Shown piece by piece: positions 47,112 to 58,454 of a DNA stretch of 64,000 bases (the stretch's first letter is position 1; the number at the start of each line of letters is the position of its first letter). Location of the stretch: contig JABSOW010000001.1 of the NCBI GenBank assembly GCA_013215465.1, positions 62,001 to 126,000 of the forward strand, given 5' to 3'. The notes below the pieces were generated by a model. The model saw only the letters and a list, made by a program, of their open reading frames with translations, was not told where the DNA came from and did no database searches. This DNA comes from Colwellia sp. (lineage in GTDB: Bacteria > Pseudomonadota > Gammaproteobacteria > Enterobacterales > Alteromonadaceae). Made by a program: the position numbers and the translations under genes.

Positions 47112-49076
47112 CTATTTAGCGGGTGTTTCACCACTTGGCTCAGATAAATCAGGGCTTGGTTTTTCTTTCACGCTATCTTCTTTTTTAGCTGAAGCATCAC
47201 CATCATTATTTGAATTACTGTTTGAACTTGAACCATTATCGTCCCAATCAGCGGGTTTACGCACCTCTGTTCTCGCCATCAAGTCATCTATTTGCAGTGC
47301 ATCAATTGTCTCATATTTCATTAATGCATCTTTCATTGCATGTAAAATATCAAGATTATCTTTAATCAATGTTTCTGAACGTTGATAATTACGATTAATA
47401 ACTGCTTTAATTTCTTCATCAATTAACTTCGCCGTTTCCTCTGACATATGCAAAGATTTCGCCGATGAACGACCTAAGAATATTTCGCCTTCTTCTTCAG
47501 CAAACAACATTGGTCCTAACTTTTCTGACAAGCCCCATTGAGTCACCATTTTACGAGCAATATTAGTAGCACGTTCAATATCATTTGATGCGCCAGTTGA
47601 TACTTTATCACTACCGTAAATAACTTCTTCGGCAATACGACCACCATATAAAGAAGAAATATTACTTTCTAAGTGTTGCTTAGAGTGACTAAATCTATCT
47701 TGCTCAGGCAAATACATAGTTACGCCTAACGCGCGACCACGTGGAATAATACTGACTTTATATACTGGGTCATGATCTGGTACTAAACGGCCAATAAGCG
47801 CATGACCGGCTTCATGGTATGCGGTCATTTCTTTCTCAGACTCGCTCATCACCATTGATTTACGTTCAGCGCCCATCATGATTTTATCTTTGGCTTGATC
47901 AAACTCAGCCATACTGACAACACGACGTGATGTTCGGGCAGCACATAATGCAGCTTCATTAACTAAGTTAGCTAAATCAGCACCTGAGAAACCTGGCGTA
48001 CCCCGTGCTATAACAGACGCTTTCACATCATCCCCTAAAGGAACTTTACGCATATGTACTTTTAATATTTGCTCACGACCACGAATATCAGGTAGACCTA
48101 CCGTTACTTGACGATCAAAACGACCAGGACGTAATAACGCTGGGTCTAATACATCAGGACGGTTAGTGGCAGCAATAACAATAACGCCTTCATTACCTTC
48201 AAAACCATCCATTTCTACTAGCATTTGGTTCAACGTTTGCTCGCGCTCATCGTGACCACCACCCATACCTGCACCACGTTGGCGACCTACCGCATCAATT
48301 TCATCAATAAAAATAATACAAGGAGCCGCTTTTTTTGCTTGCTCGAACATATCTCGAACACGCGAGGCGCCAACACCAACAAACATCTCTACAAAGTCTG
48401 AACCTGAAATAGTAAAGAATGGAACTTTTGCTTCACCGGCAATCGCTTTTGCTAATAACGTTTTACCCGTACCTGGTTGACCCACCAAAAGAATACCTGA
48501 TGGAATACGACCACCTAACTTTTGGAATCTTGATGGCTCTCTTAAATATTCAACCAATTCAGCTACATCTTCTTTGGCTTCATCACAACCAGCAACATCA
48601 GCAAAGGTTGTTTTTATCTGGTCTTCACTTAATTGACGCGCCTTAGATTTACCAAAAGACATGGCACCTTTACCACCGCCGCCTTGCATTTGACGCATAA
48701 AGAAGATCCATACGCCAATCAATAAGATCATCGGGAACCACGAAACAAAAATAGTGGTTAAAAAGCTAGTTTCTTCAGGAAGCTTACCTTGTGCACGTAC
48801 ACCTTGTTTCACTAAATCATTTATTAAGTCACGATCATATCCACCAGGAATAACGGTTTTATAGCTTTCGCCACTGCGTTTTTCACCGGTAATAACACCG
48901 TTCCTATCAACATTTGCATCACGGATCTGCCCTTGTCTAACATCAGAGATAAAACGTGTGTAGTCCATCTCATTTTCATTAACTGTATCGGGAGAAAAGC
49001 TCTGAAAAACAGACATTAAAACAACGGCTATAACTAACCATAAAATAATATTTTTTGCCATATCACTCAACTTCAT
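47112..49076 (-). CDS. ftsH: ATP-dependent zinc metalloprotease FtsH
   Basis: The 654-residue membrane AAA protease degrades sigma-32, LpxC and damaged membrane proteins. It has two N-terminal helices (about 8-26 and 109-127), Walker [17 protein letters not shown] near 195, Walker [17 protein letters not shown] near 253, the SRH with [20 protein letters not shown] and the zinc motif HEAGH near 420. The C-tail is a low-complexity Ser/Asn run. AGAGGT precedes the ATG. Confidence 0.99.
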   Translation of the reverse strand: MKLSDMAKNIILWLVIAVVLMSVFQSFSPDTVNENEMDYTRFISDVRQGQIRDANVDRNGVITGEKRSGESYKTVIPGGYDRDLINDLVKQGVRAQGKLPEETSFLTTIFVSWFPMILLIGVWIFFMRQMQGGGGKGAMSFGKSKARQLSEDQIKTTFADVAGCDEAKEDVAELVEYLREPSRFQKLGGRIPSGILLVGQPGTGKTLLAKAIAGEAKVPFFTISGSDFVEMFVGVGASRVRDMFEQAKKAAPCIIFIDEIDAVGRQRGAGMGGGHDEREQTLNQMLVEMDGFEGNEGVIVIAATNRPDVLDPALLRPGRFDRQVTVGLPDIRGREQILKVHMRKVPLGDDVKASVIARGTPGFSGADLANLVNEAALCAARTSRRVVSMAEFDQAKDKIMMGAERKSMVMSESEKEMTAYHEAGHALIGRLVPDHDPVYKVSIIPRGRALGVTMYLPEQDRFSHSKQHLESNISSLYGGRIAEEVIYGSDKVSTGASNDIERATNIARKMVTQWGLSEKLGPMLFAEEEGEIFLGRSSAKSLHMSEETAKLIDEEIKAVINRNYQRSETLIKDNLDILHAMKDALMKYETIDALQIDDLMARTEVRKPADWDDNGSSSNSNSNNDGDASAKKEDSVKEKPSPDLSEPSGETPAK

Positions 49077-49224
49077 GACCTCTTTGGGTTTGATAAATTT
49101 ATTACTATAATACTGTAATACGTTATTGTGTCTAATTTACTATAATTCAAGGGCAGTAGCCATTTAACTTTAGTCGAGATTTACAACTCGTAACATAATA
49201 GCTGCTAATCCTTATTTTTACACA

Positions 49225-49851
49225 CTATTTAAAGCCAGTCGCTACCAAGTAAACTTCACGAGAACGAGCTCGGGATGATTCTGGCTTACGGGTTTTAACA
49301 TTTTTAAATACACCGCGCAGCGCTTTCATAAAATCTTCAAAACCTGCCCCTTGGAATACCTTAACAACAAAAGCACCATTAGGTTTCAATACCTGATGAC
49401 ACATATCTAAGGCAAGTTCGACCAAATACATACTACGCGCTGAATCAGCACTTTCATTCCCTGTCATATTTGCCGCCATATCTGACATAACAACATCAAT
49501 ATTTTTTCCGTTGATTCGCTGAAGTAAAGCAGCAAGAACTACTTCTTCACGAAAATCACCCTCTAAAAAATCGACACCGGCAATAGCATCCATAGGTAAA
49601 ATATCACAAGCAATCACTTGCCCTCTATCACCTACAGCCTTAACTGCATATTCCGACCATCCTCCAGGAGCTGCGCCTAAATCAACGACTTTCATGCCCT
49701 TTTTAATAAGTTTGTCTTTATTGTTTATTTCTTCAATTTTAAAGACCGCACGTGAACGTAAGCCAAGCTTTTTAGCTTTTTTAACATATTCATCTTCAAA
49801 ATGCTCATCAAGCCAACGCTGTGAACTAGCTTTATGTTTTTTATTTGCCAT
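49225..49851 (-). CDS. rlmE: 23S rRNA (uridine-2'-O)-methyltransferase
   Basis: The 208-residue heat-shock methyltransferase (RrmJ/FtsJ) modifies U2552. The SAM motif is [15 protein letters not shown] near 55, [13 protein letters not shown] carries the catalytic Asp near 126, and the catalytic Lys is in FVVKVFQG near 164. It is upstream of ftsH as in most gammaproteobacteria and divergent from yhbY. Confidence 0.98.
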   Translation of the reverse strand: MANKKHKASSQRWLDEHFEDEYVKKAKKLGLRSRAVFKIEEINNKDKLIKKGMKVVDLGAAPGGWSEYAVKAVGDRGQVIACDILPMDAIAGVDFLEGDFREEVVLAALLQRINGKNIDVVMSDMAANMTGNESADSARSMYLVELALDMCHQVLKPNGAFVVKVFQGAGFEDFMKALRGVFKNVKTRKPESSRARSREVYLVATGFK

Positions 49852-49946
49852 ATTTTAAATCAATTTTTTCGACTATTTATAGATATTACTTGTTAGATAA
49901 GGGTAAAATAGCGCTAATTCAAGTTAACGACTATCGAAATTTATTA

Positions 49947-50243
49947 ATGAACTTAAATAAAAAACAAATTCAATACTTAAAAGGTGTTGCCCACTCACTA
50001 AAACCTGTTGTTTTATTAGGTAATAATGGCTTAACGGAAGCCGTGGTAGCTGAAATAGATTATGCGCTTAATCATCATGAATTGATTAAAGTAAAAATCC
50101 CAACAGAAGATAAAGAAACTAAAGGCTTAATTGTTGAAGCAATTTGCCGAGAAACTAAAGCCACTAAAATTCAAGTTATAGGTAAAACATTAATAATTTA
50201 TCGCCAAAGTGAAGAGCAGAAGATCCGTATCCCTAAAATATAA
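49947..50243 (+). CDS. yhbY: CRM-domain RNA-binding protein YhbY
   Basis: I start at 49947 (MNLNKKQIQYLKGVAHSLKP), which gives the usual 98 residues; the frame is open 102 bases further upstream but that part does not look like the family. The single CRM domain carries the GxxG-type loop LLGNNGLTEAVVAEID. YhbY binds pre-50S ribosomes. Divergent from rlmE, as in E. coli. Confidence 0.95.
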   Translation: MNLNKKQIQYLKGVAHSLKPVVLLGNNGLTEAVVAEIDYALNHHELIKVKIPTEDKETKGLIVEAICRETKATKIQVIGKTLIIYRQSEEQKIRIPKI

Positions 50244-50314
50244 ATCAACAGCGCTAAGCGACAAGTTAAACTTTGTCGCTACCTCATGCGTTCCACATAG
50301 CAAAAAGTAGAAGG

Positions 50315-51151
50315 CTATATTGGAAAGGTAAATAATAATCGGACAACATTTATATTTTTACTGAACCGATAGCCCAGCCCTATTGTGTCAATTTCTGCCC
50401 AAGAATAACCAATAGTTTTATCAAACTTTATCGTTACACCAAACTCAAAACTATTCGATAAAGTAACTTTACTTTCTTCTAAAGCACTCTGCGTAGATTT
50501 TATCGATAAATCAAAGTCAACTTCGGTGAAATACCAAAATGCTGTCGCAAATACTCTTGGTTGAAAAATATAGCCAAACAGTTGATATTTAATAGGTAAA
50601 CCAGTGTCTATACCTACCTGAATAGCCGCGTATAAGTCACCTGCATCATAGTTGTGTCCATCATATCCCGCATAGTAAATACGGCTAGCCCAAATGGAAT
50701 CGTACTTATTAATCATAAAGGAGTAAAGGCTGGAAATACCACCTGAGTGTATTAACACGTTTCTATTTGTCGTTAAATTACGTGCGTAACCAAGATCAAG
50801 GTAGCTTTCAATGACTAAATTTTTTGTGTACTGATAATTAAATTGAATACCTGGTGTGAACGAAAATGTACCAACACTATCTGGAAGGTCTAAATCAGGT
50901 ATATCTTCAAAACTAAAATCAAAGAAACCAAGTGATACAGGTAACCGTAAGCCGTAGGTTATTGCTCCCTTTTTCCCCAATGCTAAAGAAAAAGGCAAAT
51001 TGATTAACGTCACATCTTGCCCCGTGGTGTGATAAACACCACTGCCTAAGTAATTTGAATAGGCGTAATGAACAGGTTCAATATCTTTGGCTTGGCTAGG
51101 TAATACCAGACCAACTAAAAAACCAACTAAAATGAAACGAATTATAAACAT
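50315..51151 (-). CDS. Predicted outer-membrane beta-barrel protein
   Basis: I do not recognise a named family. The 278 residues start with a signal peptide (MFIIRFILVGFLVGLVLPSQ, then AKD). Alternating hydrophobic/aromatic strands separated by short turns follow, with repeats of the type LPFSLALGKKGAITYGLRLP and FTPGIQFNYQYTKNLVIESY. It ends INVVRLLFTFPI. It looks intact, beside a damaged phosphatase gene that reads in the same direction. Confidence 0.65.
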   Translation of the reverse strand: MFIIRFILVGFLVGLVLPSQAKDIEPVHYAYSNYLGSGVYHTTGQDVTLINLPFSLALGKKGAITYGLRLPVSLGFFDFSFEDIPDLDLPDSVGTFSFTPGIQFNYQYTKNLVIESYLDLGYARNLTTNRNVLIHSGGISSLYSFMINKYDSIWASRIYYAGYDGHNYDAGDLYAAIQVGIDTGLPIKYQLFGYIFQPRVFATAFWYFTEVDFDLSIKSTQSALEESKVTLSNSFEFGVTIKFDKTIGYSWAEIDTIGLGYRFSKNINVVRLLFTFPI

Positions 51152-51216
51152 TTGATCCTACATTGGCTTAACATAATCAAAAATATTTTATATGGGTAAT
51201 GCAGCAACTAATATAT

Positions 51217-52086
51217 TTAATCATCCTGTTTATTCATTACTTCGACCAGTACTCTTCCTTGCGCGCCTGATGGTGCTTTTATTCCTAAAATTACCGACAA
51301 GGTCACCGCTATGTCGGTAGTACTTATCCGTTGATGAACAACGTCGTCATTAAGACTAAAACCGGCAAACACAAGTGGTACAAAGGTGTCATATCCCCAA
51401 GGCGAACCATGAGTTGCTGCTACACTTAACCCTTCCATATCAGCAACAAATCGATGGGCCTCAAAGACAATGTATATATCTCCTGAGCGGTTTTTATTAT
51501 GGTTATTCGCTACAAGCTTATGTATATAGCTGTCAGAAATATTACCTGATTCAATATCACTACTCGCCACAGCAAGGGCCACGCCATCAAGTTTATCAAT
51601 TTCCATCGCTACCGCCCTTTGTACGTCAGCTAATGATAGCTTACAACGAGTAATTAATTCTTTGTCTAGATAAATATAAGGATAAAAATAAGATTTTATT
51701 AATTCTTTATCAAAACCAAACTGTCTTTTCAACTTTTTCATGCCGACCGTCTTATCCCATCCTTTTGGCGTAACAGTGTTGGTTTTCATCCCTAAGCTTG
51801 ACAAATAATCAGGGACTTCTGCAGCGCCATGGTCGGCTGAAAGCACAATTAAGGTATTATCTAATCCTATTTTTTTATCAATAAACGTCAGTAAATCAGC
51901 GATAGTGCGATCTAAACGCAGCATATTGTCTTCTACTTCTAAACTCGATGAGCCAAAAATATATCCAACATAATCAGTTGATGAAAAACTTACCGATAAG
52001 TAATCAGTGATATTATCTTTTCCTAACTGCTCGTTATTCACTACTGCTTTTGCAAACTCTAGCGTCAGTTCATCACCTGCAGGGCC
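51217..52086 (-). pseudogene. PafA-like alkaline phosphatase / phosphodiesterase, N-terminal half deleted
   Basis: Only the C-terminal half (about 290 residues) remains. It starts in mid-domain with GPAGDELTLEFAKAVVNNEQ, preceded by a stop. It retains LAxSFSSTDYVGYIFG-type sequence (SVSFSSTDYVGYIFG), the metal-site VLSADHGAAEVPDYL and THGSPWGYDTFVPLVFAG. The nucleophile-bearing N-terminal part, needed for catalysis, is missing, so the product cannot be an active phosphatase. The break at 52087-52107 abuts a similarly truncated gene in the opposite direction. Confidence 0.85.
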
Positions 52087-52107
52087 TTAAGGTTAAAAAG
52101 GTATTAA

Positions 52108-52593
52108 AATAGCCATTGGCAAGCATTCAGCGCTTATGGCAATGAAGATTATCAAAGGGCTGCTACGCTTTATAGCCAATTTAATGAACAAAGCAGCTTA
52201 CTCGACCAAGCCAATGCTCTAGCGCACGGCAGAGAGTATATTAACGCACGTAATTTGTACCAAGAAATTATTGATAAATATCCAGATTACTTAGCAGCTC
52301 AAACCAATATCCTCATTATTCAAGCGATAATTGATGAAGTAAACAGGCTGTCACAGGCGCAACAACCTGAGCCAGGAGAGTCAATAAAAGAACTTGGTGA
52401 CGAGCCAAAAACTGGCGATGGTGCAGATAAAAAAGAAGCAAGAGCCCCAGAGTTAGAACAACTTAGCTCAGAGCAATTATTGCTAGATGAAAACTTAAAT
52501 AAGATGTGGTTAAGACAGGTACAAAAAGACCCCGCACGTTTTTTATCACAAAAGTTTTATTTTCAGCATGAGCAAGCTAAAAATGAACAATAG
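52108..52593 (+). pseudogene. BatB-like VWA/TPR protein, N-terminal part deleted
   Basis: From 52108 an open frame without a start reads HWQAFSAYGNEDYQRAATLY, then TPR-like GREYINARNLYQEIIDKYPD. An acidic Glu/Pro-rich linker and the typical end MWLRQVQKDPARFLSQKFYF follow. This is the C-terminus of the von Willebrand/TPR protein of Bat (aerotolerance) operons. The VWA domain is missing. The frame ends 26 bases into the beginning of the next gene region, consistent with the original operon order BatB-BatD. Confidence 0.8.
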
Positions 52594-52639
52594 AGCTTTC
52601 GGGGTTTTATTTTTGCTGCACTTTTACTATCGACTGGAA

Positions 52640-53964
52640 ATGATTATACTTCGACAATTATTGCCATTCATCACCTTAACCCTTTTCGCAACTTTACCTT
52701 TTACTACCCAAGCGCTTACGCTTGAAGATTTAATCAATAGTAATCTGCTCACCATTGAAACTAAAGTACAAAAGCAAACAGCGCAAATAGTTGGTCAACA
52801 GTTAACTTTTACCATTGAGGTTGCCACCAATAGGTGGTTTGCCAAAGGAACACAACTAAAAGCATTTGAACTTGCAGATACCATCATATTAGCGAATAGT
52901 GGAATTATTATTAATGGCACCAAAAATATTAACGGGCAGACTTGGTCAAACCAAATACATGAAATAACCTTATATCCTACACGTAGTGGTGAATACACTT
53001 TACCTAGCATTGATGTACATATTTCCGTTAACACCGAAAATAATGCCGTGGTTGAAGGAGTGATTACTACGACTGAACAAGCTTTTACTATTTCATTAGC
53101 TCCAGCATTAGTAAACCTAGAGCAGTTCATTGTTTCAGCTAATGTTAGCCTTGTGATAGAAAGCTCTTTAGAAAATGAGCAACATTACGCGCTTGGCGAA
53201 GCAATTACCCAGACCATCACCATTAGTGCTGAAGGTACTCCTGCCATGATGATACCACCATTGGAGACACAAGCACTTACAGGCATCAGTATTTATCAAA
53301 AGCCTGCACAAGTATTTGATAAATCCAACCGCGGTGAATTACTGGGTACACGGATAGAGACAATTACCTATATTTTAGAACAAGCAGGTGATTATATAAT
53401 ACCTGAACAAATAATTTACTGGTGGAATATCAGTGACAGTGTGCTGGAAGAAATCATAATTCCTAAAAGTTCATGGTCAGTCGGGGTAAATAATACCGGG
53501 GAAAGTGCCACAAATAACAATAATGCTTCGTTAACTAAAATTCAGCTAAAACGCTTATTAGTTATTTCAACATTACTTATTTTCAGCTCAGTAATACTCT
53601 TTATTTTATATCGCTATAAAGCACACTTTTTATAGTTTATTCAAAAATAACCCAATTATAAAAAAGAATATTACGCTATGATTTTTTAAAAAGTATTGCC
53701 AATCAAGAGTACTTAAAGGCAAACCAATACCTTTATCAGTATTCTATTTTAATGCGAGAGAAAGGTATTCAAAAAACTCAATATTCATCTTCACGCTTAA
53801 GAGCAATACTAAATCAATTAGCTTTTGCACATGAGTCTGAACATTCAAGCACGGTAAGCTTCAATCAACACAATGGCAAAGCGTTACTAAAAGAAATAAC
53901 GAATAAAAAAGTAAGTAAAGAAGATAACCTAGCGATTAATAAAACGATAAAGTTGAATAAATAA
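52640..53964 (+). pseudogene. batD: BatD (oxygen-tolerance protein), broken near the C-terminus
   Basis: From 52640 (signal peptide MIILRQLLPFITLTLFATLP) the frame carries the BatD beta-sandwich region and a membrane helix (RLLVISTLLIFSSVILFILY) and stops at 53633. Past the stop the same frame continues through a second TAA as NYKKEYYAMIF. After a shift near 53688 the C-terminal BatD domain follows: KSIANQEYLKANQYLYQYSI and SSRLRAILNQLAFAHE, up to 53964. Normal BatD proteins hold all this in one chain. The shortened product, if made, would still have its membrane anchor. Confidence 0.8.
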
Positions 53965-53969
53965 AAGTA

Positions 53970-54006
53970 AAAAACCACATTAACTTAATACGTTAATGTG
54001 GTTTTT
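53970..54006. terminator. Bidirectional hairpin terminator after batD
   Basis: A 15-bp perfect stem, AAAAACCACATTAAC / GTTAATGTGGTTTTT, with a 7-base loop, 6 bases after the last batD-frame stop. Confidence 0.9.
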
Positions 54007-54061
54007 ATTATCTATGCATTTATTTATTATTTGCCACCTTCAAGAGGTATTAAACAATTAT

Positions 54062-54160
54062 TCAGGTTAACCGAACAATTGATTCCCGAAGAATAAGCTC
54101 AGGGATGACAATTATTTTCTTATTTATAAAAACAAGTTGAATAGGTTCATTTGTTTTTAA
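54062..54160 (-). pseudogene. C-terminal scrap of a LacI-family regulator
   Basis: The minus strand reads LKTNEPIQLVFINKKIIVIP, then ELILRESIVRLT and a stop. The pattern IPELILRES is the usual last strand of LacI/PurR-type regulators. Nothing of the remaining protein is present; its upstream end runs into the ihfA terminator. Confidence 0.6.
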
Positions 54161-54162
54161 TA

Positions 54163-54189
54163 AATACGAGTAAAATTAATACTCGTATT
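54163..54189 (-). terminator. Hairpin terminator of ihfA
   Basis: AATACGAGT / ACTCGTATT, a 9-bp stem with a 9-base loop, 18 bases after the ihfA stop, followed on the minus strand by TTATT. Confidence 0.65.
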
Positions 54190-54206
54190 CAATTAAGCCA
54201 AAAATA

Positions 54207-54500
54207 CTAATCGCTATTACCGTTTTCAACACGGCTTTTCAATTTTTGTCCCGGTCTAAAAGTAACGACTTTACGGGCAGAAATTGGAATATCTTCACCG
54301 GTTTTAGGATTACGGCCTGGGCGTTCGCTTTTTTGACGCAAATCGAAATTACCAAAACCTGAAAGTTTAACTTGTTCACCACTTTCTAAGGTTTCGCGAA
54401 TATCTTCAAAAAACATTTCGACCATATCTTTTGCGTCACGCTTGCTCAGCCCAACTTTTTCAAATAAATGTTCTGCTACTTCTGCTTTGGTAAGCGCCAT
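54207..54500 (-). CDS. ihfA: Integration host factor subunit alpha
   Basis: The 97-residue DNA-bending protein has [20 protein letters not shown] at the N-terminus and the DNA-intercalating arm [20 protein letters not shown]. Its ribosome site GAGGGAC lies inside the end of pheT, whose stop is 3 bases before the ATG, so it is translated from the pheST-ihfA transcript. Confidence 0.98.
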   Translation of the reverse strand: MALTKAEVAEHLFEKVGLSKRDAKDMVEMFFEDIRETLESGEQVKLSGFGNFDLRQKSERPGRNPKTGEDIPISARKVVTFRPGQKLKSRVENGNSD

Positions 54501-54503
54501 TGC

Positions 54504-56957
54504 TTAGTCCCTCAGTGATGCATTTAACTCAGTTTTTAAGGTTTCAACAACTCGTTTGATAACATCTGTGATGTCTTTTTCTTCAAGCGTTTTGTTCGTA
54601 TCTTGTAATACAAGGGCAATGGCAAGACTTTTGTAACCGTCTTCAATACCTTTACCTTGGTATACATCAAACAAGTTTAGACCAATTAAATAATTTCCGC
54701 CAACCTTTTCAATAAGTTGTAACACTTTTTTTGCATCAACGTCTTCTTTGACGACTATTGCAAGGTCTCTTCTATTTGCCGGAAAGCGAGATATATCACA
54801 GGCTTCAGGGGTTTTTTGTACCAATATTTCTGATAACAACAGCTCAAAAATTAAGGTTCTGCCATTAAGTCCTAATTTTCGTTCTACTTCAGGGTGTAAG
54901 GCACCAACATAGCCTACTAAAGTGCCATTACGAGTTATTTTTGCTGTTTGCCCTGGGTGTAATGCGGCAATTTCTGCTGTTGAAAATTCATAATTTGTTG
55001 CTTCAGCCGTTAATGAAAGCAGCGCTTCAACATCACCTTTAATATCATAAAAATCTGTTGCTAATTTTTCTATGCTCCAATGCTCATCACTGCGGTTGCC
55101 ACCAATCACACCAGCGATCATGTTTTGTTGACGTACCCCGTTTTCAGCTGATTCATCAGGGACAAAACGTAAACCACTTTCAAATAAACGTACTCTCGCT
55201 TGTTGACGGTTTTGGTTATAGACAACTGATTGCAGTAAACCGGTGAATAAACTTAGACGCATTACCGACATTTCTGAAGAAATAGGATGTGGCAAAGTCA
55301 TAACCGCTTCTTCAGGGTGCAATAAACTTTGTACTTTCGGATCAACAAAACTGTAGGTGATAGCTTCTTGATAATCACGATTCACTAAGGTTTGTTTAAG
55401 TTTATTAACGCTGATATTCGCTTCTTGCTGTTTAACCATTTTTAACGTTGCTTTTGGCGCAACATTAGGAATGTTGTTATAACCAAAAATACGAGCTACT
55501 TCTTCGATTAAATCAACTTCAATTTTAATATCAAAACGATAAGCAGGCACTATTACTTGCCATACTTTAGCGCTGTCTTCATTCTTTTCACTGACATCAA
55601 AACCAAGACGAGTTAATATTTCAGATACTTTTGCGTCAACAATATGATGACCAATACGACCGTCTAATTTTTCACGGCGTAAACTGACATTTTTAGTTTT
55701 TGGAATATTGTTATCTGACTTAGCTTCAACAATAGGCCCTGCTTGACCGCCAACAATCTCTAATAAAAGTGTTGTTGCCCGTTCCATCGCATCACGTTGC
55801 ATGGTTGGGTCAACACCACGTTCATAACGGTGTGATGCGTCGGTATGTAAACCGTATTGACGCGCTTTCCCAAGAATGGCAAGCGGTGCAAAAAAAGCAC
55901 TTTCTAAAAAGATATCTGTGGTGTCATTCGTTACACCTGAATGTAAACCACCAAAAATACCGGCCATGGCTAAGGCTTTACTTTCGCCAGATGCGCCAGT
56001 ATCAGCAATAACCAAGGTTTTATCTTTTAACGTGACTTCTTTTTCATCAAGTAAGATTATTTTTTCATTACTATTAGCAAAACGAACCTTAATACCAGCA
56101 TCAGCTACGCCACCATCAATTTTAGCTAAATCAAAAGCATGCATTGGATGACCAAGTTCTAATAGCACATAGTTGGTGACATCAACAACAGGATCAATGG
56201 CACGAGTACCACAGCGGCGTAGTTTTTCAACCATCCATAAAGGTGTTTGTGCAGTTGAATTTATGCCTTTGATAATACGGCCTAAATAGCGAGGACAAGC
56301 TTCTTCTGCTTCAATAGTAATGGTTAATGCATCATCAATTGTCGGTTGTACCGCAATAATCTCTACTTCATTTACTGATTGAGAGTTTAAAACGCCCACT
56401 TCACGCGCTAAACCTTTAAGACCTAAACAGTCACCACGGTTAGCCGTTAAATCAACATCGATAGTGACATCATTTAAGTCTAAGTATTCACGAACACAAG
56501 AACCAATTGGCGCATCTTGTGCTAATTCCATGATACCGTCTGAGCTATCGCTTAAACCAATTTCAGACTCACTACATAACATGCCATTTGACACTACGCC
56601 GCGTAGTTTGGCTTTCTTAATTTTAAAATCACCTGGTAATACCGCACCAACGGTAGCAACAGCTACTTTTAAACCTAAACGGCAATTTTTTGCGCCACAA
56701 ACAATATCAACCAACTCGCCCTTTTCAACGTTAGCTGAGCTGTAATCGCCAAGGCTAATTTTTGTTACTTGCAGTTTATCCGCATCAGGATGAGGACCAC
56801 ATTCAACGATTTCACCAATAATAACGCTAGTAAATTCACCAGCAACAGGGTCAACGCCGTCTACTTCGAGTCCAGCCATAGTAATTTGATGAGCTAATTC
56901 ATCAGATGAAAGTGCAGGATTTACCCACTCACGTAACCAAGATTCACTAAATTTCAT
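54504..56957 (-). CDS. pheT: Phenylalanyl-tRNA synthetase beta subunit
   Basis: The 817-residue subunit has a tRNA-binding EMAP-like domain (about 39-150), B3/B4 editing region, B5 domain, synthetase-like core and C-terminal FDX-ACB anticodon domain (about 720-815; [20 protein letters not shown]). It is slightly longer than the usual 795 residues. TAGGAAA precedes the ATG. It follows pheS by 10 bases. Confidence 0.98.
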   Translation of the reverse strand: MKFSESWLREWVNPALSSDELAHQITMAGLEVDGVDPVAGEFTSVIIGEIVECGPHPDADKLQVTKISLGDYSSANVEKGELVDIVCGAKNCRLGLKVAVATVGAVLPGDFKIKKAKLRGVVSNGMLCSESEIGLSDSSDGIMELAQDAPIGSCVREYLDLNDVTIDVDLTANRGDCLGLKGLAREVGVLNSQSVNEVEIIAVQPTIDDALTITIEAEEACPRYLGRIIKGINSTAQTPLWMVEKLRRCGTRAIDPVVDVTNYVLLELGHPMHAFDLAKIDGGVADAGIKVRFANSNEKIILLDEKEVTLKDKTLVIADTGASGESKALAMAGIFGGLHSGVTNDTTDIFLESAFFAPLAILGKARQYGLHTDASHRYERGVDPTMQRDAMERATTLLLEIVGGQAGPIVEAKSDNNIPKTKNVSLRREKLDGRIGHHIVDAKVSEILTRLGFDVSEKNEDSAKVWQVIVPAYRFDIKIEVDLIEEVARIFGYNNIPNVAPKATLKMVKQQEANISVNKLKQTLVNRDYQEAITYSFVDPKVQSLLHPEEAVMTLPHPISSEMSVMRLSLFTGLLQSVVYNQNRQQARVRLFESGLRFVPDESAENGVRQQNMIAGVIGGNRSDEHWSIEKLATDFYDIKGDVEALLSLTAEATNYEFSTAEIAALHPGQTAKITRNGTLVGYVGALHPEVERKLGLNGRTLIFELLLSEILVQKTPEACDISRFPANRRDLAIVVKEDVDAKKVLQLIEKVGGNYLIGLNLFDVYQGKGIEDGYKSLAIALVLQDTNKTLEEKDITDVIKRVVETLKTELNASLRD

Positions 56958-56967
56958 TTGTGGTTTC

Positions 56968-58390
<1,423 letters not shown>

Positions 58391-58454
58391 TTAACTTATT
58401 ACTATGAAAAACTATACACCTGTCACCTTAACGATTACTTGCGCTACATCATCA

